A stretch of DNA of 64,000 nucleotides from 630D-37 sp037478835 (GTDB lineage Bacteria; Chloroflexota; Anaerolineae; Anaerolineales; Villigracilaceae), in assembly GCA_037478835.1 (NCBI GenBank), contig JBBFLV010000004.1, positions 1 through 64,000 on the forward strand, in the 5' to 3' direction. A program made the position numbers and the translations under genes. Positions within the stretch are counted from its first letter, which is position 1. Each line of letters begins with the position of its first letter. Under the pieces are notes generated by a model, which was not told the DNA's origin, did not search any database, and worked only from the letters and a program-made list of their open reading frames with translations. Of the stretch, positions 50,802 to 58,767 are shown one piece after another.

Positions 50802-51989
50802 ATGGAACTTCAGGAACTGATCGCACATTTGGCAAAGCACGCTCCCGGTTTTGCGGCGCGGTTGCGCGCGGCGGGATTGGACGCCGCCCAGATCCGCACC
50901 CTGGAAGACCTGAACGCCCTCCCGGTGATTCGCAAGGATCAGTTGGTGGAGATCCAGGCGGCGCAGCCGCCCTTTGGCGGGTTCCTCGCCTGTGAGCCGC
51001 GTGCGCTCCGGCGCGTGTTCCAGTCACCGGGTCCCATTTATGACCCGGAGCCGCGGCAGCCGGATTACTGGCGCTGGGCTCCGGCCTTGTCAGCGGCCGG
51101 TTTCGGGTCCGGCGATCTCGTCTTGAATTGCTTCGGCTATCATCTAACCCCGGCCGGCGCAATGTTTGAGGAGGGGCTATACGCCCTCGGTTGCACGGTG
51201 ATCCCCGGCGGGGTGGGAAATCAAGAACAACAGGCGCGCCTGCTGGCCGATTTGCAGGTGAATGCCTATGTCGGCCTGCCTTCGTATTTGAAGGCTCTGA
51301 TCGAAAAGGTGGAAGCGCTTGGACTGCAACACCACATCGAGAAGGCCTTTTTCACTGCCGAACCGCTACCGCCCTCCCTGCGTGCCTGGTTGCACGATCA
51401 CGGGGTGAAGGTGGCGCGCCAGGGGTATGGCACGGCGGAATGCGGTAACCTGGGATACGAGTGTGAGGCGGAAAACGGCTGGCATGTGCCGGAAGATGTC
51501 TGGATTCAGGTGTGTGACATCAATAGCGGTCAGCCCTTACCACCCGGCGAAGTGGGGGAAATCGTTGTCACGCTGCAGAATCCCTACTATGCCCTGGTGC
51601 GCTTCGGCACCGGCGATCTTTCCTGGCTGAATCCCGAACCGTGTACGTGTGGGCGCGCAACCCCGCGCCTGATGGGCTGGCATGGACGCGTGGGGGACGC
51701 CGTCAAGGTGCGCGGCATGTTCCTGCACCCGCGCCAGCTGAGTGAGTTTCTACGGCGCTTTCCGCAGATCGCCCGCGGTCAGGCGCTGATCACCCGTCAC
51801 GAGCATCGCGATCATCTCACCTTGCGCCTGGTGCTGCAGGAAGCGGTGGCCGATGGCGAAAGCTTCGCCGCGCAAATTGCCCAGGCTGCACGCGAAGCGC
51901 TCAAGTTCAGCCTGGAGGTCGAATTGGTCTCGGCAGAGGAACTGCCGGCCGATGCACCGTTGATCCGCGATGAGCGGAAATGGGAGTAG
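50802..51989 (+). CDS. paaK: Phenylacetate-CoA ligase family protein
   Basis: 395 residues, slightly short of the usual 430. Family features: an N-terminal IRTLEDLNALPVIRKDQLVEIQ, the TPAGAMFEEGLYALGCTVIPGG core, ARQGYGTAECGNLGYECE, LPPGEVGEIVVTL, GDLSWLNPEPCTCGRATPRLMGWHGRVGDAVKVRGMFLHPRQL. The ATP-binding loop typical of PaaK (SSGTTG) is replaced by QSPGPIYDPEP, which makes ATP handling uncertain. It closes the liv cluster, eight bases after livF, pointing to import and activation of an aromatic or branched acid. Confidence 0.85.
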   Translation: MELQELIAHLAKHAPGFAARLRAAGLDAAQIRTLEDLNALPVIRKDQLVEIQAAQPPFGGFLACEPRALRRVFQSPGPIYDPEPRQPDYWRWAPALSAAGFGSGDLVLNCFGYHLTPAGAMFEEGLYALGCTVIPGGVGNQEQQARLLADLQVNAYVGLPSYLKALIEKVEALGLQHHIEKAFFTAEPLPPSLRAWLHDHGVKVARQGYGTAECGNLGYECEAENGWHVPEDVWIQVCDINSGQPLPPGEVGEIVVTLQNPYYALVRFGTGDLSWLNPEPCTCGRATPRLMGWHGRVGDAVKVRGMFLHPRQLSEFLRRFPQIARGQALITRHEHRDHLTLRLVLQEAVADGESFAAQIAQAAREALKFSLEVELVSAEELPADAPLIRDERKWE

Positions 51990-51997
51990 GACAAACG

Positions 51998-52026
51998 CTT
52001 GCGTTTGCTACAAGCAGAATTTTTTC
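51998..52026 (+). terminator. Possible terminator after the liv-paaK cluster
   Basis: CAAACGC-TT-GCGTTTG hairpin is followed about ten bases later by ATTTTTT. The spacing to the T tract is longer than ideal. The rest of 52027-52109 shows no gene or repeat. Confidence 0.4.
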
Positions 52027-52109
52027 TCCGTGAGTCGGGGCACAGAAGAGAAGAATAGTATGAGATCAGGCAATACGGGGTGGCGTGTAAAGCGCGGAGG
52101 GACTTTCTC

Positions 52110-52910
52110 TCAAGGGCGATAGAGTGTCGTCATCAAAGAGCCCAGAAATTCCTCCATCTGTTCCTGCGTCGCCGCGTCGACCGGCTGTGCGCCGCGGCCG
52201 TTGAAGGTCCAGGCGATCGTCATCCCGTCGGCGACGTTGGGCGGATCGGCGTGGCGGAACTCGAAGGGAGCGAAAGTATCCAGCCAGCGATACATCTGCT
52301 GCAACTGCTCCGGCGCGAGCTCGAAGCGCGCTTCGCGGCCTTTGCAGCTGGTGAGGATCACCTTGCCATCGGCATAGACGAGGAGATCATCGCAAAAGCC
52401 GGCAATGCCGCCATGGCGCGAAAAGGTGAAGACGAGGTCCCATGCGGCGCCGGCGCGCCCGGATGTGGCGATTTTCCATTGTGTCTGCGCCCATTCGGCC
52501 ATCTGACGGGCGATCTCAGGCGGTAGGGCCTTGCTCCCGTGACCCTGGAGGATGATTTTTCCCACCGCGGTTTCGCTTTCGCCCTCGGCATAGGTCTGGG
52601 TCCATTGACCGACCTGCCGGCGCAATTCACTCGCCATCGGTTCGGGCACAGGCTGTGGCGCGGCGTTGCATTCGCCAAAGGTGACTGACTCATCCGCGAT
52701 GATCAGAAAAGCGCATGGAGAGGTGCTTTGCCAGTGAAAAAGTACCTTGGAGGAAACGCTTTCTTGCGTAGGAGGAATCTCTTGTGACCGCGGAGTAGGT
52801 GCAGGCAAAGAGGTGGGTGGAAGCCGGCGAGGCACTTTCTGGGGGGCAAATGCTGCCGGGGTCGGTTGGCAGGCGATCAGCAGAGTGAGTAGAAGAAATA
52901 TATAGCGCAA
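52110..52910 (-). CDS. Hypothetical lipoprotein
   Basis: 266 residues. The start is TTG at 52910, favoured because AGGAGGT lies directly upstream on the minus strand and the hydrophobic segment then starts at residue 1. The lipobox is LLIAC (Cys near 14), followed by a Pro/Ser/Thr linker. A domain with paired cysteines follows (SPCAFLIIADESVTFGEC and GFCDDLLVYADGKVILTSCKGREARFELAPEQLQQMYRWLDTFAPFEF). WxxDTFAPFE-like endings occur in other uncharacterised bacterial surface proteins. Function unknown. It converges on the paaK-like gene across 120 bases that hold a CAAACGC/GCGTTTG hairpin and a T run. Confidence 0.75.
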   Translation of the reverse strand: MRYIFLLLTLLIACQPTPAAFAPQKVPRRLPPTSLPAPTPRSQEIPPTQESVSSKVLFHWQSTSPCAFLIIADESVTFGECNAAPQPVPEPMASELRRQVGQWTQTYAEGESETAVGKIILQGHGSKALPPEIARQMAEWAQTQWKIATSGRAGAAWDLVFTFSRHGGIAGFCDDLLVYADGKVILTSCKGREARFELAPEQLQQMYRWLDTFAPFEFRHADPPNVADGMTIAWTFNGRGAQPVDAATQEQMEEFLGSLMTTLYRP

Positions 52911-53093
52911 GGGGTACCTCCTGCCGGGTTTAACGAACGAGGGCGCGCAAGGTTCCACGTTTGACGCTTTGGCTTATACCTTGTCGTTCCTGATACAATT
53001 CATTTGCGTCGAGGCGTTGTTGCTGGGCCTGCAGGTCGGTTGTTTTGACTTGCTGTGATGAAGAGAGCATACCGACTCTGAAAGGAACATTCC

Positions 53094-54509
53094 ATGTCGA
53101 ATTTTACCCTGCTGGTTACCCCGATTCCGTTTCAATCTCCCGAAAGCCTTTTTGCGCGCCTGGTAGAGCGTCCCTATGCGTTGTGGCTGGATAGCGCGTT
53201 GCTGCGTGAGCATTTTGGCCGCTATGCCTACCTGGCCTGTGATCCGTTTCGTGTTTTGCGTGTAGCCAATAATGTAACCTGGGTAGATGATCTACTGCAA
53301 CAGGGAAACCCCTGGGATGTCATCGCAGCAGAATGGCGCTCGTTCCATCTGCCGCGCCTTTCCGGGTTGCCGCCGTTCCAGACCGGGATGGCCGGCTTCT
53401 TTGGCTACGAGATGGGGCGCTATTTGGAGCGGATTCCCGTGCCGCCGGCCGATATTCCCCTACCGGATGCCGTGCTGGGGTTCTACGATGTGGTGGTGGC
53501 CTTTGATTTGGCCGAAGAAAGAGCCTGGGTGCTGGCATCCGGCTTCCCGGAACGGGAGGATGCCGCGCGAAGGGAGCGAGCAGAAGCGCGGACCCATCAG
53601 ATGTTATCCTGGCTCAGTGCCTCCTCTCCGGAGGATGCGATTTTCCTCCCACCGCTCCGGCCTACCTCCAATTTTTCACCCTCTTCCTACCGAGAAGCCG
53701 TAGCGCGTGTGCGAGAATACATTCTGGCAGGCGATATTTTCCAGGCCAATCTCTCCCAACGCTTTAGCGCTCCCTTGCCGGCCGATTATCCCGTTTTTGC
53801 CCTCTATCGGCGCTTGCGGAAGCAGAACCCGGCACCTTACGCAGGCTATTTTGACTTCGGTGAAGGGGTGCTGGCCTCCGCTTCGCCGGAGCGCTTCTTG
53901 CGCTTGGAAGCCGGTTGGGTGGATACACGGCCGATCAAAGGAACACGCCCGCGCGGTCGCACTCCTGAAGAGGATGCGGCTCTGGCGCAGGAATTGCTGA
54001 ATAGCGAGAAAGACCGTGCCGAAAATACGATGATCGTTGACCTGTTGCGAAACGATCTTTCGCGCGTCTGCGAACCGGGGACGGTGCAAGTGCCGCGCTT
54101 GTGTGGCCTTGAGTCCTATGCGACGGTGCATCATCTGGTTTCGACGATCATCGGTCGCTTGGAAGCAGGGCGCGATGCGCTTGACCTGCTCCGGGCGGCC
54201 TTCCCAGGGGGGTCGATCACCGGTGCCCCGAAGATCCGGGCTATGGAGATCATCGCCGAACTGGAACCGAACCCGCGCGGACCGTACTGCGGTAGCCTGG
54301 GATACTGGGCCTTTAACGGGGATATGGACACTTCTATTTTGATCCGCACCCTGATCTTTACAAAAGATCGGGTCCTTTTCTCGGTGGGCGGTGGTATCGT
54401 GGCCGATTCAGAGCCGGATTCGGAATACCACGAGACGCTTGACAAAGCCTATGCCCTGCTAAGAGCTTTGGGAGCGTTTCAGCCTGAATCAATCGGACTT
54501 TCGCCATGA
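53094..54509 (+). CDS. pabB: Aminodeoxychorismate synthase component I
   Basis: 471 residues. The chorismate-binding domain has the PabB-type active Lys K282 in TRPIKGTRPRG, with SEKDRAENTMIVDLLRNDL, FPGGSITGAPKIRAMEIIAELEP, GSLGYWAFNGDMDTSILIRTL and VGGGIVADSEPDSEYHETLDKA. The N-terminal half carries GMAGFFGYEMGRYLERIP. With PabA it converts chorismate and glutamine to aminodeoxychorismate for folate. A TACAAT at 52994-52999 may be a -10. It overlaps pabA by four bases. Confidence 0.94.
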   Translation: MSNFTLLVTPIPFQSPESLFARLVERPYALWLDSALLREHFGRYAYLACDPFRVLRVANNVTWVDDLLQQGNPWDVIAAEWRSFHLPRLSGLPPFQTGMAGFFGYEMGRYLERIPVPPADIPLPDAVLGFYDVVVAFDLAEERAWVLASGFPEREDAARRERAEARTHQMLSWLSASSPEDAIFLPPLRPTSNFSPSSYREAVARVREYILAGDIFQANLSQRFSAPLPADYPVFALYRRLRKQNPAPYAGYFDFGEGVLASASPERFLRLEAGWVDTRPIKGTRPRGRTPEEDAALAQELLNSEKDRAENTMIVDLLRNDLSRVCEPGTVQVPRLCGLESYATVHHLVSTIIGRLEAGRDALDLLRAAFPGGSITGAPKIRAMEIIAELEPNPRGPYCGSLGYWAFNGDMDTSILIRTLIFTKDRVLFSVGGGIVADSEPDSEYHETLDKAYALLRALGAFQPESIGLSP

Positions 54510-55075
54510 TTTTACTGATCGATAACTACGATTCGTTCGTCTATAACCTGGCGCGTTACCTGCGCGAATTGGGAGCGGAGGTGCAGGTCGTGCGCAACGA
54601 TGCGCTCACCGTGGAACAGATCCGCTCTTTGCGCCCGGAACGCATTGTGCTTTCACCGGGTCCCCAAACGCCGCGCGAGGCCGGGGTTTGCGTTGACGTG
54701 GTGCGTGAGCTAGGGGCAGAGATTCCGATCCTGGGAGTTTGTCTCGGTCATCAGTGCATTGGTGCCGCTTTTGGAGGAGAGATCGTTCGGGCACGCCGGC
54801 CGATGCACGGCAAAGCCTCTCTGGTTTGGCATGATGGCTCGGGAATTTTGCGCGGCCTTCCCAACCCGCTGACGGTTGGACGCTACCATTCGCTGGTGAT
54901 CGAACCATCCACTTTGCCATCCGAACTGCGCGTGACGGCTTTTTCGGCAGAGGAAGAAATTATGGCAGTCGAACATGTCCACTGGCCGGTTTTTGGGGTG
55001 CAGTTTCATCCGGAATCGGTGTTAACCGAGCACGGTTATGATCTATTGCGCAATTTTTTGGAGGTGCGCGGTTGA
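54506..55075 (+). CDS. pabA: Aminodeoxychorismate/anthranilate synthase glutamine amidotransferase
   Basis: 189 residues. Class I amidotransferase triad: C79 in GVCLGHQCIG, His and Glu in FGVQFHPESV; also LLIDNYDSFVYNL and LSPGPQTPREAG. It delivers ammonia to PabB. Sitting between pabB and pabC with overlapping codons at both ends, it belongs to the folate branch, though such subunits may be shared with tryptophan synthesis. Confidence 0.95.
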   Translation: MILLIDNYDSFVYNLARYLRELGAEVQVVRNDALTVEQIRSLRPERIVLSPGPQTPREAGVCVDVVRELGAEIPILGVCLGHQCIGAAFGGEIVRARRPMHGKASLVWHDGSGILRGLPNPLTVGRYHSLVIEPSTLPSELRVTAFSAEEEIMAVEHVHWPVFGVQFHPESVLTEHGYDLLRNFLEVRG

Positions 55076-55881
55076 ACGGGGTGCTAAATGGCTTTTGGCA
55101 AGCGGAGCTTTGTGTACCGGCCGAGGATCGAGGCTTTCTCCTGGGCGACGGACTGTTTGAAACCTTGCTGGCAGTGGACGGTTCCCCTCGCTGGTGGCAG
55201 GCGCATTGGGAACGATTGAAACGCAGTGCTGCCGCGCTTGGCTTTGTGCTGCCCCGTAGCGAAGCCGAGACCCTGGCCGATGTGCACCTAGCACTGGAAG
55301 CGAACGATCTCACCCGTGGGTTGGCGGCTGTTCGGCTGACCGTGACGCGGGGACGCGGCTCGCGCGGCTACTGGTCGGAGGATATTCATTCCCCGTTGCT
55401 ATTGGTGACGGCCGCTCGGTATCACAGAAGAAGCACACCGCTACGGGCGATCACCGTGGCAGAATTTCCGCGCAACGAGCGTAGTCCGTTATGTCATCAT
55501 AAGACCACCAGCGCCTTGGAGTTGGTGCTGGCGCAGCGGACGGCACACCAACGCGGCGCAGACGTGGCACTGCTCGTGAACACGCGCGGGGAATGGGTCG
55601 AAGCGAGCTACGCCAACCTGTTTCTGGTGATAGACGGGGAACTGCTCACGCCGCCGTTGGAATCTGGGGTGCTTCCCGGCATTGCCCGAGCGTTTTTGCA
55701 GCAAAAATTACCCGTCCGTGAAGCGCCGATCGCGGCTGAGATGTGGGCACAGGCTCAAGCCGCTTTTTTAACCAATAGTCTGATGGGAGCGCGATCGCTG
55801 GGATGGGTGGATGGGTATGAGATGGATATAACAAACCCGTTGGTGCAGGAAGCGGCTGAAATTCTAGATAGTATTGTCTGA
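55072..55881 (+). CDS. pabC: 4-Amino-4-deoxychorismate lyase (class IV aminotransferase fold)
   Basis: 269 residues. PLP Lys K144 in CHHKTTSALELVLAQ; the opening CVPAEDRGFLLGDGLFETLLAVDGSPRWWQAHWERL and the GEWVEASYANLFLVIDGELLTPPLESGVLPGIAR block are family features. It releases p-aminobenzoate and pyruvate. The assigned TTG 55072 overlaps the pabA TGA; no better start is near. A D-amino-acid or branched-chain aminotransferase is excluded by operon context more than by residues. Confidence 0.9.
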   Translation: MNGVLNGFWQAELCVPAEDRGFLLGDGLFETLLAVDGSPRWWQAHWERLKRSAAALGFVLPRSEAETLADVHLALEANDLTRGLAAVRLTVTRGRGSRGYWSEDIHSPLLLVTAARYHRRSTPLRAITVAEFPRNERSPLCHHKTTSALELVLAQRTAHQRGADVALLVNTRGEWVEASYANLFLVIDGELLTPPLESGVLPGIARAFLQQKLPVREAPIAAEMWAQAQAAFLTNSLMGARSLGWVDGYEMDITNPLVQEAAEILDSIV

Positions 55882-56204
55882 ATACATATGACTTACGCAA
55901 AATCGCAAAACAAGGCGGTGGACAAGTAGGCGAGGAACCGCTAAGATCAAGGGCATGTGACCAAAAACTCAAGCAGTAAGTTGGAGGTCGAGCCGTTTCA
56001 TTGTGAAACCAAGTCCTTGACTCCAGGAGGCTGAATATCGCAAAGTCCGTATTGTTCGCCATCCCAGCGCCTATGCAATTTTGCTTTGATTACGTCTCGC
56101 AGTTTGCCGATAAAACCGAGCAGACTGTTTATGGTCTCCAACACGGCTTGTTCTCTGGCTAATTCGCCGGTAACTCAAGTTGCCTACCATATAATAAATC
56201 CAAA
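55882..56204. other. Gene-free stretch, possibly a decayed insertion element
   Basis: No credible gene on either strand. GACTTACGCAAAATCGC at about 55890 and CGGACTTTGCGATAT read from the other strand at about 56035-56049 look like loosely inverted ends around 150 bases. Composition is AT-richer than the neighbours. The rest (56050-56204) shows nothing recognisable. Confidence 0.3.
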
Positions 56205-56228
56205 GTAGGCGGTTTTGAGACCGCCTAC
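56205..56228 (-). terminator. Intrinsic terminator of the secreted protein gene
   Basis: GTAGGCGGT-TTTGAG-ACCGCCTAC, nine perfect pairs, just downstream of the stop at 56250 on the minus strand and followed there by TTTGGATTTATTATATGG. Confidence 0.8.
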
Positions 56229-56249
56229 ATGAGGTGTTCTGCACTGTAG

Positions 56250-56984
56250 TTATGGATTTGCTTCTCCCCACGAAGTGCCGTTTCCGTACACACCCTGGTG
56301 TGTAGATGGATATGCTGTCCACCCGGTGAGGCGGTTGTACATTGTTGCCTGACGATGCAGAATGAAGGAAGTTTGCCCTACGCCGCCTCTGCTATTACGG
56401 GTGGAACTCATGAACTGCCAGCCCCAAAAGGTGCTGTAGGTTTCCCAATCATCCAGATCGACGATGACGCTGCCATTGTAGCACCAGTAAATCGAAGAAG
56501 AATACTGGTACAGCACTTGACCAAAAGCATTATACGCCACTGCGCCGTCTGTACGTCTTTTGCACGCCACCCCGGCAATAGAGAACTCCTGCTGAGTTTT
56601 ATTTGCGTGTTGATGGAATGACTCCACAAGTCCCTGGACGATCTCGGCCGGCAATCCTTCGGCTTCCAGAGCATGCTGATAGGCATTCACATCCGTGGCA
56701 TCCACGACGACGGAGAAGGTCTGTATTTCATATACATTGTACTTACTCTTCTCCAGCGCGGCGCGGAAGTGGACAAGGCTTTTCTGGATTGCTTCTTCTG
56801 GTATCCCGAGCGAGCGCTCTGCTTCCACAAAATTAGCAATGTCGGTTTCGATATCCCCTGTTAGCTCCTGCACATATGAGAAGGTGCTTGTCTTCTTGGG
56901 CTCTACCTGTGTAGCTACGCTTCCGGCCGCAATTAGCATGAGCGCCACCAAAAGGGCGGAAAGAGCAAATAGTAGCTTTTTCAT
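56250..56984 (-). CDS. Secreted protein of unknown function
   Basis: 244 residues with a classical signal peptide (MKKLLFALSALLVALMLIAAGSVA). A helical, Glu-rich middle (about 30-130) is followed by an aromatic, Gly/Ser-rich C-terminal domain with two nearby cysteines (VACKRR and YWCYNG). Its text, YNAFGQVLYQYSSSIYWCYNGS...WGWQF...GGVGQTSF, resembles a wCydG-type domain seen at the ends of assorted secreted proteins; no activity is known to me. ATG 56984 has GAGGAGGTCAAA upstream; the frame stays open to 57128 without meaning. The gene has its own promoter and terminator, and its codons are AT-richer than those around it, suggesting transfer. Confidence 0.78.
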   Translation of the reverse strand: MKKLLFALSALLVALMLIAAGSVATQVEPKKTSTFSYVQELTGDIETDIANFVEAERSLGIPEEAIQKSLVHFRAALEKSKYNVYEIQTFSVVVDATDVNAYQHALEAEGLPAEIVQGLVESFHQHANKTQQEFSIAGVACKRRTDGAVAYNAFGQVLYQYSSSIYWCYNGSVIVDLDDWETYSTFWGWQFMSSTRNSRGGVGQTSFILHRQATMYNRLTGWTAYPSTHQGVYGNGTSWGEANP

Positions 56985-57070
56985 TTTGACCTCCTCACCA
57001 ACCGAACAATCACTTCGACATGTTACTCCTGAAAACCTCTCCGGTACAACTACCTCCTTTCCCAACTTTA

Positions 57071-57098
57071 ATAATATAGCTTTTTTTGTTGTTGTCAA
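57071..57098 (-). promoter_or_regulatory. Promoter of the secreted protein gene
   Basis: On the minus strand TTGACA (57098-57093), 16-base A-rich spacer, TATTAT (57076-57071). It leaves an 80-base leader containing a strong AAAGGAGG at about 57053-57060 that is not next to the annotated start. Confidence 0.75.
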
Positions 57099-57208
57099 GA
57101 GTCTATGGATAAAATTATGGCTTTTCAACTTCTTAAGCGTGAATCTATCGATCCCATTGCATTTGGCATTCAGTATCCGGCTTTGCCGTTGCGAATTTAA
57201 TCAATCGA

Positions 57209-57416
57209 CTCTACTGCAAAAACCGTGTTTTAGCGCAAATACTTTACCGGAATAGGACACGGATGAACACGGATTACACGGATTTTTAAATAAAACGGAT
57301 TTTCTTTTCGTTAATAAAAAATTTTAAAGCAAAAAGCTGCCAAAAATTTTGCGCCAAGTAGGCTTTTTGCAAGCAAGAACCTTTTCCCAGAGAGCCGGGA
57401 CCTTTTTGCAGTGGAG
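57209..57416. mobile_element. MITE-like repeat, copy B
   Basis: About 208 bases matching 7104-7303. The terminal inverted repeats are clear here: CTCTACTGCAAAAA at the left (57209-57222) and, read from the right (57416-57403), CTCCACTGCAAAAA, 13 of 14 identical. The interior carries AATAGGACACGGATGAACAC, an A/T-rich centre and AAAATTTTGCGC. There is no coding capacity. It lies between the secreted protein promoter and the GT87-like gene. Confidence 0.75.
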
Positions 57417-57489
57417 TCAACAATGAAAAGTCCTACTATTATAGATGCTGCAAATTTCCCGCCTCGCTCATCTCTGATACAATTCACGC

Positions 57490-58767
57490 ATGCCGCTACG
57501 TTCTACTTCCCGCCTCCCCTTTCGCAATCTGGATGCCGCCGCTTGGCAGAACCTGGGGCTGGTAGCGCTGAGCACCTATTATCTGATTTGGTTTCTCATT
57601 CCGCCGGCGCAAGGGCTTTTCTTCCTTTCCCTGGCATCCGATTATCTGGCACTTTGGAGTGCCGGTCACATTGCTGCCGAACAAGGCTTTGCACAGGTTT
57701 ACCGCTTGGAGGTCCTGCGCCGTGTGCAGCAGCCCCTGGTCCCGAATCCTGATCCGACGAATCTGAGCTTTAGCCCGATTCCGGCGCCTTACCTGCCGGT
57801 CTTTCTCCTGCCGATGCCGCTGCTGGCGCAGTTCTCACCCCAGTTCAGTTTTTGGATATGGACGGTGCTGAACCTGGGTGTGCTGGTGGGGTATCTGCTC
57901 TTCTACGCCCGTCGCCTCGGTTCGTTGCCCCGCCTTCGGCGTCCCTTATGGTTCCTGTTCCTTTCGTTTCCCGTCTTCGGCAACTTTTTCTGGGGGCAGC
58001 TCAACGTCTGGCTGGTGATCTGCGTGGGAGAGTTCTTCTGGAATCTGCACCGGGATCGCCCGTACCGTGCCGGGGTGTGGCTGGCGGGGATGCTGCTCAA
58101 GCCCCAGACCCTGCTCTTGATCCTCCCCCTGCTGCTGCTCTGGCGTGCCTGGAAGGTGCTATCTGGGTTCTTTTCCGCCGCGGCGCTGCTCTTTGTGGTT
58201 TCTGCTTTGCTTTTGGGCGGCGAGGGAATGCGCAATTTTGTCAACCTGAGCCGCTTTTGGGGAAACGAGGGGAATGCGTTGGTCGCGATTAACCCCTCCA
58301 ACATGATGAACTGGCGCATGGTAGCCGAGCACCTTACCGAATGGATCGCACCTGGGCCGGCCTGGGCGCTCGCGCTGATCGGCAGCGCATGGACCCTCTG
58401 GTTTGCCCTCCGGCCTGTGTTAAAACCGCCTACAGGGGAGAAATTGGCCCCTGCTCTTTTGCGCATCTTTGCGGCCACCCTGCTCGTTACCTGGCACGCG
58501 CATTACCATATGGCCATGATCCTTTTGCCGCTCTTATTGGCCGTTTTATCGCAAGAGGCTCTCTCTGTTCGGTTTCTGGCATGGTGGGTTTTTCTGCCCC
58601 CGTTCGTTCAGTTTTTAGGGATGAGCGCGGGAATCCTCACGCGCACGGCCAACCTATTCCCCTATGAAGGCTTAAACAGTCTGCTGACCGGCCTGGCGAT
58701 GATGGGCACAACGGCGGCTTTCCTTTGGGCGGTGCAAACGCGCCGGGCATCATTCGATCGGGCGTAG
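57490..58767 (+). CDS. DUF2029/GT87-like polytopic membrane glycosyltransferase
   Basis: 425 residues, about ten transmembrane helices. GT87 hallmarks: SDYLALWSAGHIAAEQGFAQVYRLE, a Pro-rich FSPIPAPYLPVFLLPMPL loop, FFWGQLNVWLVI (GQ-N motif), and GVWLAGMLLKPQTLLLILPLLL, followed by a late HAHYHMAMILLP. Members are related to mannosyltransferases using polyprenyl-phosphate sugars. TACAAT at 57477-57482 may be the -10. Its 3' end overlaps the converging SH3b gene by 18 bases. Confidence 0.87.
   Translation: MPLRSTSRLPFRNLDAAAWQNLGLVALSTYYLIWFLIPPAQGLFFLSLASDYLALWSAGHIAAEQGFAQVYRLEVLRRVQQPLVPNPDPTNLSFSPIPAPYLPVFLLPMPLLAQFSPQFSFWIWTVLNLGVLVGYLLFYARRLGSLPRLRRPLWFLFLSFPVFGNFFWGQLNVWLVICVGEFFWNLHRDRPYRAGVWLAGMLLKPQTLLLILPLLLLWRAWKVLSGFFSAAALLFVVSALLLGGEGMRNFVNLSRFWGNEGNALVAINPSNMMNWRMVAEHLTEWIAPGPAWALALIGSAWTLWFALRPVLKPPTGEKLAPALLRIFAATLLVTWHAHYHMAMILLPLLLAVLSQEALSVRFLAWWVFLPPFVQFLGMSAGILTRTANLFPYEGLNSLLTGLAMMGTTAAFLWAVQTRRASFDRA

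Noticed and set aside
55890..56049. Complete insertion sequence
   Set aside because: The inverted ends match only loosely, are about 150 bases apart and enclose no transposase frame; kept only as a low-confidence relic.
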